NCBI GenBank assembly: GCA_930367205.1
Contig: OV884014.1
Span: 112,295,138 to 112,359,137, forward strand
Origin: Acanthosoma haemorrhoidale
Taxonomy: Eukaryota > Arthropoda > Insecta > Hemiptera > Acanthosomatidae
Direction: 5' to 3'
Length of the DNA: 64,000 bases
The notes below the pieces were generated by a model. That model was not told the DNA's origin and did no database searches. It saw nothing but the letters and a program-made list of their open reading frames with translations. The stretch's first letter is position 1. Every line of letters starts with the position of its first letter. The position numbers and the translations under genes are program-made. Shown one piece after another: positions 13,649-25,700 of the stretch.

Positions 13649-14827
13649 CTTGTATAAAACACAAAAAAAAACCAGATGCGTTTGAAACAGAACGCGTTAC
13701 CCTCCCAAAAACATAAACACAACCTTATCAGTTTATGAAACCTCCTCAAGTATACAGTTTGGTAAAACCACACCTCAGCAATTAACACATAACATTTACC
13801 AAATAACGATTCATAAGTATTAATAATAAATTATTGAAATACTATGCCAAAACATGCCTTAGAATAGAAATATACCATGAGCGGTTTCGAATATAACAGC
13901 GATACAGAAAGCCATTATTTCACATTACTGCTAAGAATGTCGATTTTCAGCTACAAAGTACAAAATACGACAAATTCATTACGATCCTTCATCTAAGAAA
14001 TATTACAGAAAATTTATTTTACCATACTACTCTACATTTTACTACTTTATATAATTTAATAATGTCGAGAGGGGGGGGGGTAGATGTGAATTTTCACTAA
14101 CCACATTACTCTAATGTAAACATTTTTTACAACTTTAAAACCAGGACATTTATTAAATTTATATACTTATTTAGGTCGAAGAATAAATAATATTTTATAT
14201 GTTGTTTGAATATTCTAAAGCCATCTAGTACTTTATAGAATACCCAGAACCGCATTTGCACACACTACCTCTTTATAATATAGTATAGATTATGAAAGTA
14301 CTTTCGCAAAAAATATTTTTTAAATACATATACAATTATGATTTTAAGATTCCATAATAAAGAATCAAGTATAGCAGAATAGTTTTAATTTTTAAAAACG
14401 TACAAAGTTAGATGTACTACATTTATAATTCCTAATTTTTTTTTATTTTTTTAACAGTCAATATGTCAATATATTGTTCAGTATATATTTCAATATATCA
14501 AGGTTTATTAAGTGGCATCTACCAGGAAAACAATAAACTTAAATGAGAGATTTTAGCTGTGCTGAACAGTATATTTTTTGTACGACTGTTAATTATTTAT
14601 AATAATAAACCTAAACACAGCAAATTAAATCATTTCTATCATACCAGCCTTTACCTCTCAATCCTGGTCGATTTTCCTCCCGCAGGATCATTTGAGCGAT
14701 TGAGACATCTCTCGTCCCTAGGAATTTTGTTTCAACTCCCGAAAAAGCAATATTTTATTTGAATTTTTACTTGAAAGTTATTTTTCTGGTTTAAATTTTA
14801 TCATTAACCATGTGGAGTGTATATATT
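13649..14827. other. Intergenic, upstream flank of Aquarius
   Basis: It holds the Aquarius 5' flank and a G homopolymer near 14071. The rest is AT-rich, with no convincing gene, promoter motif or RNA gene. Confidence 0.45.
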
Positions 14828-15001
14828 AAGAAATAAAACACCTGCCTCTCCACAGCTTTGTTTATTTTATTTTCATCCGAACGTTTTTGACGGACTATGC
14901 CATCATTCTCAAGGGTTCAAGCTGATAATAACTACTGTACTTGCCGTCCTGGCTTTTAAACAATGCCTGGCTGTGGAGAGACAGATGGTGTTTTATTTCT
15001 T
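14828..15001. repeat. Short inverted-repeat element (MITE-like)
   Basis: The left arm 14828-14856 (aagaaataaaacacc...) is repeated in reverse complement at 14970-15001, differing by about three extra bases. About 113 bp lie between. A short foldback or MITE-like element is the simplest reading. No target-site duplication is evident. Confidence 0.6.
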
Positions 15002-15639
15002 GAAATGTCATCAAATTATTAGCTTCCATTTACCCTGAGTGCTTGACCGTGTAATTAAAATAAATATTATCACCATCCAGAGTCCTTGATTGAACTAAAA
15101 TCTCGCTAAGCTTTTAACTAAAAATTTTTAGTAAAGGCAACAGTATCAATGGTTTTGGCGGTGATCTTCTTAATTATCAGTCTTGATTGATTTCCTTTGT
15201 TTCATTGAATTATTTTTATTACAATACCGGTTCAAAAGAAGTTTCTCTAGCACGCTGCATTGATTGGCCCTGGTACACGGGGATTAGTAACCATGTCCAC
15301 ATGACTGTTTTATGTAAACATCTTTTTAAAAGTTTTCATTAATCTGATTTTATTATATTTTGTAATTGTAGTCCACTAACCCCCCAACATATTATACATA
15401 TTCTTCGAAATCCTGATTTTGATGCCCACAGTATTCTAGGAAATACAGTATTTTTGTCATTATATTATACATAGATAATCTGGATGACCCTTATTATTTT
15501 GTTATAGGATTACTTTTATTTGTACCATCATCAGGCATCCAATAAAACTATCACGCACAAAAAATCAGCCGTTGAGTTCAAGTTATGGACACAATTTCAT
15601 CATGTTCAATAATCAACAGATCATGTAGATAATACAATA

Positions 15640-16030
15640 CAACATATATTGTATACATATTTAACATGTAATACAGTTCAAAAATATAAATAAAAATTAC
15701 ATATTATTAATCAGATTGTAGAGATCTTTAATTTTATACCCTACTCAATAGGATAGGATTTTTAAAGTTACTTAGTAATTAATTTATTATAATAAATAAT
15801 TTATCATGATCCTGGTTTAATTTCCCCCACCATTGAGGTTTTAAAAGTAATTAATATCCAAACCATCATTTATGATGATTATTGGTAAAACACAGAGATA
15901 CAATTACAAACATATATTTAATGACTTTGTAATGAGAATTTAAAAACAAAAATCACATATTAATACTCAGAGTAAGGATATCTTTAAGATACCCTATCAA
16001 TATGATAGAAAAATATTTACTTTTTATTAC
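15640..16030. repeat. Degenerate direct repeat of ~130 bp
   Basis: Two copies, about 15640-15770 and 15895-16020, share a run of similar words in the same order: atatattt..., ...aatcacatattaat..., aga.atcttta...taccct..tcaata. The offset is ~255 bp. It is noncoding and diverged. Confidence 0.45.
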
Positions 16031-16957
16031 CAAGCAATGAAGCATTATGTGACTGAAGAATTATATGGTACTAGTTAATCGACACTTTCTCGTCAATTGC
16101 TTTGCACATGACCGATTACGAAAAGTTCATTCCCTACCCAGTACCAGCAAATAGGGTATGGTTCTGTCTATATAAGAAATATTTTACAGTTAGTATTGGT
16201 AGTTATTATGGCCTAAGCTAAGTTATAGTAAGTTACAGCACTGAATGATTGAACTCCATGAAACTCAAATAAACCAAAATTGAGCCCATTCTAGGTTTGG
16301 AAATTAAAAACAAAAAGCTTTGATTCATATTTTAGCTTCAAAGAAAATGAAATTTAAATAAACTCTTTCCGTGTTCCTAGCTGATAATGGAAAAAGTTTA
16401 ATAGTGAATGTGTGAGATAAAAATAATATGACAAAAGTCGACCTATCTCTTAACTTTAAAAAAAAATACTAATCAACTATGAAATATTTTTATATTATTT
16501 AATATTTTTTAAAAAAGACATTTGATCAGATTTTAATACCATGATCATCAGATATGGAATTTAACACATAATCGTAACATAATAAATACAAAGTACAATT
16601 TTTAGATGAATAGGGTGGTAAGAAAAAACATAGTTAAACAATGCAAAACTGATTCAATCTTTATTTGTTAACTTAATCTGGACGCTTAAATGATTTATTT
16701 ACATCAAAATAATTTATTCTGATGTAACAAAACTGATGAATAAAGATAATTTATCATTTAGATCATCACAAAACTGATCTAAGTTTACTTATCGTCATAA
16801 GCAGTTTAACTGTTTTTCAACAATTTTTAAAACTTCTGATATTTTATAAAGAAGCTAAATGGATTAAAAAGTACTAATTGGAGTATCTCAATTATATTTA
16901 TTGTCTCATTTTAAGTATAAAGATCTGTGGAACAATTCAAATTAAAGAACAGGATTT

Positions 16958-17318
16958 AATTCGTATTTCGATAATAGTTACATGTAAGTTAAACTTCCAA
17001 GCATTATTGTGTAGATCAGGAAAAAGTACATATTTAAATTTACAATTAAATGACAACAAAAGTATTTTATAAACCACATAAATTATAAAACAAAACTTAA
17101 ATGATGAATAAGATATTTGCTAACTGAAATATTATATCCTCCTGATTTTCAATTTCGCCGTCTCAAGTAATGTTGAAGGATTATAATTTATGACGTTTAT
17201 AAAATAAGCTTTTAATGTGTAGAATGAAGAATTGTAAATTGAAATACGTACTTTATATGATCTACACAATAATACTTAGATGTTGATCTTACATGTAACT
17301 ATTATCAAAATATGAATT
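16958..17318. repeat. Long inverted repeat / hairpin element
   Basis: Left arm 16958-17047 pairs with right arm 17230-17318 at roughly 80% identity, including the exact words ataatagttacatgtaag and attattgtgtagatca. Pairing continues inward to about 17090 and 17186 (attttataaac..cataaattata). The arms are ~130 bp with under 100 bp between them. It could be a MITE or, if transcribed, a long hairpin RNA. Confidence 0.75.
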
Positions 17319-17589
17319 AAATATGTTTTTAAATTAAGTTAACATAATTTAGGCTGTGGATCATTTGCCTGAATTGGAAGCTTGAAACAATTAACTCTTT
17401 AAATTAAAAATGTTTGCAGCTTTTCTACTAAAAATGAGACTATTTCTATATGAAAAACTACAATTGATATACCTTTATGGAAATTTTTTAATATTTTCCT
17501 AGGAGACTCATCTGATTTCATTAGTATATTTTAGAAATGATCCGTTTATTTAAAATTGCTGTTTCTGTTCATATCATAATTAATTTTAA

Positions 17590-17860
17590 TCTATATAAAT
17601 GGACGAGTGTGTCATTCTAGCATAATTATGGGATGCCTGGAGTAATTTACTCCAAACTCTGTACACCTACCACTTACCATCTAGAAAAAATACTGCAAGG
17701 GTAAGACACCAGTTGTAAAAATAATCGAAAATGGCCGATATTTGTGTTGAATTTGTAGTTTTGGGAATTGCCAAGATAATAGTGACACTCCTGATGTGGT
17801 ACGTGTCCAAATTCAACCACATCAGTACAAGGGAATGCATCTCTCTTTTAACGAGTAAGA
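17590..17860 (+). repeat. Dispersed repeat family C, copy 1
   Basis: This stretch is similar, in the same order, to 36765-37060: 'gg.atgcct..ag..attta', 'aaact..gt.cac', 'atctg.aa.aaatac', 'ggtaagac' and 'gatat.tgtgtt.aat...tagttttgg'. Neither copy holds a conserved reading frame. It is a transposon-derived interspersed repeat of unknown class. Confidence 0.55.
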
Positions 17861-18182
17861 ATAATAAACTATTATCTTCATTCTATCCATTTTTTACTAC
17901 TAATGTTCATTTGTTTCAAAATTAATTATTTCACAAATATCTTCCTTCATTACTTTGTTTTTGTTCTATCCTATTAAGGTTAAGATTTTTTTCAAATAGA
18001 TTAAATATTGTCTTACCCTATAAGTTTTTATTTATCTATACCCTGTTGCAACAAATATATTTACAGGTGCACGGTGAATTAAGCCTTCACATAACGATAT
18101 GAACATCTTTATTGGCATCAAAAATGCAGGTCCTTACTTTTCATGACATCCCTTTAATCGAATGAAAGCCTTGTACATCGCT

Positions 18183-18875
18183 TTTTTTAATCCCCTTGTT
18201 ATCAAAATATTGAAAAATTCGATATAGATTCTACAAATGAATTTGTTTACAATAGGTCATTATAAGTCCTCGAGCTTGGCTACATTTTATACAATTTCTA
18301 ATTATTTTACATTGTGCTCTGAGCTTATACAAAAGTATAATGATGTACATTATACATTAATTTTCTGATCATCTTGAAAAGTGGTGGAGCTCACCTTATC
18401 TATCATAGACTTAAAACTAACATCTAACAACAAAACCTTAACCTAATTTTCCACTTTAGTCTGTTACCATCGATGCGGGAAGGGTGGTGGGTCATAGTGT
18501 AAAACACTGGGTTTGTGAGGTGCTGCAACAAGTCAAAAAACTTGATGTGTCTCCGTGAACTCCCCCACCGACGGTACACCAAGCAACAGGTGCAGGTCAG
18601 CGTTCTTCAACCTCTCCAGAAAGGTATGTCGGACCACTTTTCTCATGATCCCATTCTGGAAATGTTGGAGACTTGTGGCTGTAATGTCAGTCAAGTGGGT
18701 AAATAGCAGGGCACTGTACAGCAGAGCTGGCCGAAGGACACATTTATAGATCATCAGTTTGAGACAAAGCGGCTAGTTGGGTGAAGTTAGCAAGTGTTAG
18801 TAAGACCTGTGTCGTACTTTTTATATTTTGTTACTAAAATGGGTGGAGAAATGGAGATGTCAATCCTTTTTGATA
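18183..18875 (-). mobile_element. Non-LTR retrotransposon relic (family B), RT C-terminus and 3' UTR
   Basis: The minus frame 18754-18533 encodes a stretch with MIYKCVLRPALLYSALLFTH, the usual C-terminal thumb region of non-LTR reverse transcriptases. Frame breaks are present. The 3' UTR runs to an A-rich end near 18183 (aacaaggggattaaaaaaa). It is close to 33892-34579 through the coding part and to 41605-41905 through the 3' UTR. The copy is 5' truncated and dead. Confidence 0.75.
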
Positions 18876-18912
18876 ACCAGATAGTGCATTGAGAAAGCAA
18901 ACATAGTGTACA

Positions 18913-19180
18913 ATTTTTTTTTTTTCCTTAACTCCTTTAATTAATACAATATGTGAAAATGAACAAAATCAATGAACAAGAATTGTCATTTTTCTCCTCT
19001 TTCTGCGATACGCAGTTGCATTCGAAGGAGGGGGTTACATACAATCTGGTTGAAGTTAAAATTACAATGAAATGAATATAATGCTCTTAAAAAACACTTA
19101 CAAACTAAAACCTGAACCTAGAACCTAAAACTAAAGTGTTCCTGCCGCAACGGCGTCCTGTCATCGATGGGGGAACGGAG
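18913..19180 (-). mobile_element. 5'-truncated non-LTR retrotransposon 3' end (family A, copy 3)
   Basis: Minus-strand copy of the family A 3' end, with its oligo(A) tail appearing as T12 at 18914-18925. It is flanked by a 9-bp direct repeat tagtgtaca at 18904-18912 and 19181-19189, a good target-site duplication. Confidence 0.85.
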
Positions 19181-19653
19181 TAGTGTACACTTTTAGTGAA
19201 CCCTTCTAACCAGATCTTGCTTGATTACCTGTAGAAACCAAGAGCGATCGATCATAAATCACAGAACTACGAAATAATATTGTCTTTTTTTAGAAGGGCT
19301 ATAATAATTATTGTATAGGTTGCAGTCGATACACAATTCATCCCTTGTTTGGTCTATATTATAGTGAGACATTAAATAAAGAGTACCACAAACCGCAGTA
19401 TTATTGATTATCAAAACACAAAATACTCTCATTTGTTGAGGACTAAATGCATTTAATTTATTTTATTTTTACAGCATACTATCTAGACAGATTGAGTGTG
19501 AACTCCTAGATAGTTTTTATTAAAAATAACCAGTCTTATATTATACGGATAATAGATTGTAGGGTAATAAGTTTCACATGTTTATTAAGTTACAATGTAA
19601 CATAACTTAAATTTATTTACAATATGACTATATGTACAAAAAAAAAAGAATCA

Positions 19654-19659
19654 TTTATT
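19654..19659 (-). other. Candidate Uso1 polyadenylation signal
   Basis: AATAAA on the minus strand, about 115 bases beyond the Uso1 stop codon. It is the first canonical hexamer downstream. Confidence 0.5.
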
Positions 19660-19773
19660 TTCAAGTTTTCATCTCTATAAATATAAGAGCCATTTCAATG
19701 TGAAATGCTAGGTATAAAAAATGTTAACACATTTGTTGAGCCTTCTCGGTGGTACTTCTTATCGTGTATGAAA

Positions 19774-22700
19774 CTATACGACTTCATTTTGGTCACCATC
19801 GTCGTCTTCATCATCATCTTCAATCTGTAAATATAATACAATATATATATTGTTGTGATATTGGATATTGTGGAGTTTGTATGTGGTATTTAATCCAACA
19901 TATCAAGAAGGCAAAATAAAAACAAGTGAGCGTGTATGAAAAAAACAAAGGACAGTATAGTTGTGGTGGTATCAAAATGAACACACACAGTATTACTCTC
20001 TAGTTTTAGCCAGTTATAATTAGTTGTGGTTGTAATAATGAAAACACACTGAGCATTACATACTCTAGTTTTGGGATCAGCCCGTAATACATATTATTAG
20101 CTTGAGATTGTGAGTAAGAAAAACTTGAAAACTTTGTTGGTTAGTGGTTATTGACTTAAAGCAGAACGGAAGAGAAATAGCACAAAAAGAAGAAGTATTA
20201 ATTTATTTAAAGAATGAAGAGAATTAAAGAAGAAAAGGAATCGAATTAATAGACAAGTATTTATAAAATTAATATAAGTTTATTTTTTTATGTTTGTAAA
20301 ATTAAATTCATCTTTTTGCCAGAATTACTTTTGTTAATAGAACCTAATAATAAATAGTAAATAAAATAAATTTAAAGTAAAAGAATAAAAAATAAAATTA
20401 TCATATAATAACCAAAGAACGTAATAATATATTAATAATTGTTAGTTTTAGTAAGTAATCACCATTTTAAAATAATTATCGGTCACAGAAAATTGTAAAA
20501 CTGAACAGTAATAAAATAGTTTCCTCTGAAAGATTTTAATCAGGCGATATTGGCACAGTTTTTGTTTGATGTAGGAGCACTCGACCACAGATATCAGGAA
20601 GTACTGAGTTCAACAAAATACAACATAGCCGTTTATTTTATTTCATTCGGGTCTATGAGCAATCATCACTTATACAGAACGCGGACGTTAATGCGTGGGC
20701 TATATAACTGCACTTAGTAGCGTTGATTTACAACAATAAGTTTTACAAAAGTTTAATGTAATGTAGTGGGTGGTATTTTATTTTGGTATCATAAAAAATA
20801 AGTAATATTTATATTTTTATAAAATAGTGGAAAGATTTAGGTGGCCACAGAAATAAATGTTGAATGGAAATGCTAGGTAGTTCGAGGCAGGAAGAGTCAG
20901 TGGACAGCCAATGAGGGCCCTTAGGCAGCCAGTTTTCAGTTGTGAATTACAGAATTGGTAATGTCCACAGTTAGGCAATTCCTAGAGCAAATGAGTTATT
21001 TAATCATCTCGGTACCGAAGAGAGAAAGTACCCAATGAAGACAACATTATAATTATTTTAAATTGTTTGTTTATTTATATATAAAACTTATATTATCAAT
21101 TTTTCAATATGAAGATAAAAACCCCCACCTGAGATATTAAGCTTCACTTTATTAAATAAATTTATTTTTATCAAAATTATATTTCTCAGTTATTTATTTC
21201 ATTTATGTTCAATTTCATTGTAGGGCAATTTAAAATGTGCAAAAGTTAGTCAGTTCAGTATACTGCCTTAGCCGATTGTGTAGTTGATAACATAGCCTTC
21301 TGCAGTTAGTAAAACTCGTAATACCTCAATTTTATTTAAATTATATCTAGTTCAATATTTTAAAATGAGAGCGTTTACTTTTTCTCCGAGAGCTTTCAGC
21401 CTTTCTTTGAATACTTTCAGTTTCTGTTCTTGGTCGGCGACAAGTTCTAGAAGATCTTCTTGGTCAGACATTAACTTTTCCACATGGTTCTTCCCCTGCA
21501 TTTCCTGCAACAGATAGAATTACGTTTCATTTATATCCATTTGTTAAACAGAGGAACTTTCCATAAAAGGAAACTAGCAAAGAATAAAAATTTGCCAGTT
21601 AAACAAAATATTTTGCTTTAGTGCAATGCTTACGATCCGTGGGACTTGAAAACTACAGCAGGTTCAGCAATGTACTGTAATGATTATTCATGAGAACCAG
21701 CCATCTCCAATAAACGCAAAAGAATTTGCTAAGCGACCGGGGAAGATTATTTCCAGGAACTCCATGACAGTATTGTTCTGAACGTTGGGGCACAAGTGCC
21801 CAGCTGAGAAGAGAGCACGAACGGTAGGTGCCACAATGGTGGCTTGACATAACCCCTGTAATGGACGCTAGGATAACCAGAGTATACTGTACCGGACTGA
21901 TGGCTTCTCTCACCGACGTAGGATAAAAAAAGGGACGAGTGATGTCAAAGTAATTTATTATTTAAAATAAGTGGAATAAATTCAGAACACAAGAGAATGA
22001 ATAAGTCTTAAAAGTTAAAAGTGGCTTTTTAGTCACCTCACTTTCCCAGGCCAAGATTCATTCATCGTGAAAAGAGGATAAGGCGAATAGACCTGAGAAG
22101 AACACATCGGCAGTATATGTAGAGTTGTTTTTGGGGGGCGCATTAAATAAAAAATTTATAAAACACATATTAAGAATAATAATAATATTTTTTCATTATC
22201 GATGTATTTTGTAAATAAAGGGTGTCCCAGAATTAACGAAACATTTGAATTTGCCGACATTTGTGCAGTAAAGTGCTGGCAACCCTAAAAAAAAACAATT
22301 TGTCAGCTGAAAGTTTAGGGTTAGTAAAAATGGAGCGTTACGCGATAGAACAACATGTCTTTATTGTTGAACATTATCTCAAAAATAATGAAAGTTTGGA
22401 GGCCACAGTTCGAAAATTTCATACAAAATATGGTCGGAATAGTGTTTTGACTTTGCCAACTGTGAAGAGATTAATTGAAAAATTTAGAGAGACTGGATCA
22501 GTCGGAGACACTAAACACACTGGTCATCCAAAAACAAGCCGTTCAAATGTCAATATCGAAGCAGTGCGTGAGAGTGTTGTTGAAAATCCATAACACAGTT
22601 CTTTGTGCCAAAATCGGATGATATTGATGTGGGCAATACGTGGTTTCAACAAGATGGTGCCACATGCCATACAGCCCATGAAACAATTCAAATACTGCGT

Positions 22701-25700
22701 GAGACATTTCCAGGTCGTGTACTCTCTCGTTTCGGTGATCAGAATTGTCCCCCTAGATCGTGTGATTTAACACCTTTAGATTTCTTTTTATGGGGTTATT
22801 TGAAGTCAAAGGTGTATGTCAACAAGCTCACATCCACCCGTTCATTAAAAGAGGAAATTCAACCGCATTTATGCCAAATGGTCATGGAAAATTTCGACAA
22901 AAGAGTGCATATGTGCCAGCAAAGTCGTGGAGGCCATTTGCCTGACGTGTTATTCAATAAATAACCCTATCCCATTTACTTTATAATTCAATAAAAAAAT
23001 ACTAAAAACTGTGTTTTCTATTTAAATCAAATCTTGCATTAATTCTGGAACACCCTTTACATGGCTGGGAACACCAATTATTGACACTTAACCATGTTTT
23101 ACAAAAAATGTAACTGTATTTTTTTCATATCGAGCCGGGATGGGACGACTTTGTCGTAAAACTTCATGCCTCTAGTTTGAAGTGGAGACTCACAAAGACC
23201 AGAAGAGACAGACGAGTATAAACATATAAAAATGGGATTACCTGCTCAATCAATCGCGCATCTCTGTTCCTGCATTCTTGTTTCCAATTTTCCACTTCTG
23301 TGACCAGTTCTTCCGTGGAAGAATTCACCTGTAAAAATATACATATCTATTGAATGCTCCAATATTGTATAAGATAAGATGGGTTCATAAATGACACTCA
23401 GAAAAGTCAGACCTGAGACATTGCTTTTAGGACAGCATTTTCATTTTTGAGACGTTCGGCTGCATACAGTAAATGATTCCTTTCTTCCGTCAGTTTAGCG
23501 ATCACTTCTTGCCCTTCGATGATCTTCTTCTCTTGCTCTCTGATGATATCTTTATATTGGGATATCATTCCCTCCTCTGGCATTTCATTAGTTGTAGCCA
23601 CTTGTCCTACAGCTTTTATCACCATCCCTACAGGCATAAAGCTAATTAAGAAATTAATATAATAAAACGAATTCATTTAAAAAAAACTTAAGCATCTAAC
23701 TTATTTATAATTGACAGGAGAGTGTTAAGCAAAGAATGAGTTTACGAATACTGTGCTCATAATTTCATAAAAAAGTGGTGGTTCGTTTTTACAGAAATGA
23801 TTTACAGCAAAGAAGATTTGATATTATTGTAAGTTAAACTATTGATTTTAATGGATTCAAATTAATATTGTATATAAACATCTAATTTCAGTTATTAGAT
23901 GACATTTTTGAAAAATTCGGCTCTGAAACCTGAGAAACCTAAGAAATAAGTAAATATACTTGATTAGAATAAGCTGTTAATTATTTACTGTTATTAATTG
24001 GTGAAAATAATAGGGGGACCGAAAGTAATGTCGTATTTCTTACATTAAAGCCAAAAAATAAATTTTTAACAAGTTTTTGTTTTTAATAAATGATGTAATT
24101 ACCCTCATTATCAGCAACATTTTCCCACCTAGTGTGCAAATTTTCAATGACAAATCAAAAATCAATTGGTTTTTGTGCAAAATATCTGGAGATGGCGTTT
24201 TGGACATCATCCGAATTTTCAAATTTTTAGTGATCAGAATTAATGGAAATACGAGGGCGCAATATCGGGCGAGTATGGTGGGTGAGGCTGGAGATGAAAA
24301 ATGGGTCCTCTATGATAATCCAAAAGTCTCTCTCCGCATGAATCGGCACGAAGTACAGCTAAGCCAGGTTTGCACTCCAAAAAGGCGCTTTTGTGTGTTT
24401 GGTGGCGTATTCGTGGGGTCATTCATCGCTGATACCTGGAAAAACTGTGAATCCAGATCTTTACAATGAACAATTGGATCGAGTAAATCAATCTTTAATT
24501 GAAAATTGCCCAGCGATTGTCAATAAAAAAGGCGTTACTCTGCAACACAATAATGCAATGCCCACTGCACCTATTTTTTCCGCAAGAACCCTGGAAAAAA
24601 TTAATGAATTGGGGTGGGAGGTATTGCCTCAACCACCATACTCGCCCGATATCGGCTTTCCATTTACTCCGATCGCTACTTTTTCTAAGCGGCAAAAAAT
24701 TTCAAAATTTGGATAATGTCCAAAATGCCATCTCTAGATATTTTGCTCAAAAACCAATTGATTTTGATCAATCAGGCATTGAAAATTTGCACACTAGATG
24801 GCAAAAGGTGGCTGATAACGAGGGTGATTACGTCATTGATCAAAAACAAAAACTTGTTAATAATTTATCTGTTTGAATTTAATGTAAAAAAAAACGACAT
24901 TACTTTCCGGTCTCCCAAATACATCCTTCAAAATTGTATGATCCTTATTAATTTATTTTTATTGCCTAAACTGAGCTATTAATTTCATGTTTTTGGACTA
25001 CCGTACAGGAATCATATCAAAATTTTAGTACAATAAATACATGAGTGAGTCACTGTGAGGATGCTCTTCACCCAACCAAAATCTTTAAACTAATTTTCTA
25101 TTGAAAAATTAAATATAAACCATTAGTAAAAGAGAGAATACTATAAATTATACCTTCCAAGACTTTGAATAGTTTACAAAATTCATAATCAAACAGAAGT
25201 TCCGAGGATGAAGAGGCTTTCGGTTGCGGGAGCTTGGATGCTTTAGAGTAGAATTCATGGCGACCAACCTCACCGAGTTTTGAGAGATATGTTTCAAGGC
25301 CCACTCTATTCTCTATTAGCCTCCGTAATGATTCCTCCAAATAAAAATAACAAAACCAATTAATTTAATTTCAAAATATAAAACTAAAATTAGTAACCAA
25401 CTAGATCCCTAGACAGGTACCTGATTTTTTTTGTCATTTTATTGTTCCGTCATAATACAAATTGATCTATAAAAATGAAACATGCCATTTGATAATTCAA
25501 AGCTCTTGGCTACTATAGAGAGAGTATCTCAAATATGTCTTGATATTTTTCACTATAATGCTCGATAAAAAGTATCGAATCATCTAAATTTGGGTCAGTA
25601 AATCTTTTTCGCTTAAAGTTACGAGTGTTTTAAGCTTTCATACGTCATTGCAGGTACATTAGTATGTTTGGAAATATTTCAGTTTTAGTTGTGAACCTGC

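Noticed and set aside
13283..13657. 124-codon plus-strand frame opposite the Aquarius N-terminus
   Set aside because: Antisense shadow of a strongly conserved coding region.
17731..17925. 64-codon plus-strand frame with a hydrophobic stretch
   Set aside because: It lies in dispersed repeat family C and is not open in the other copy.
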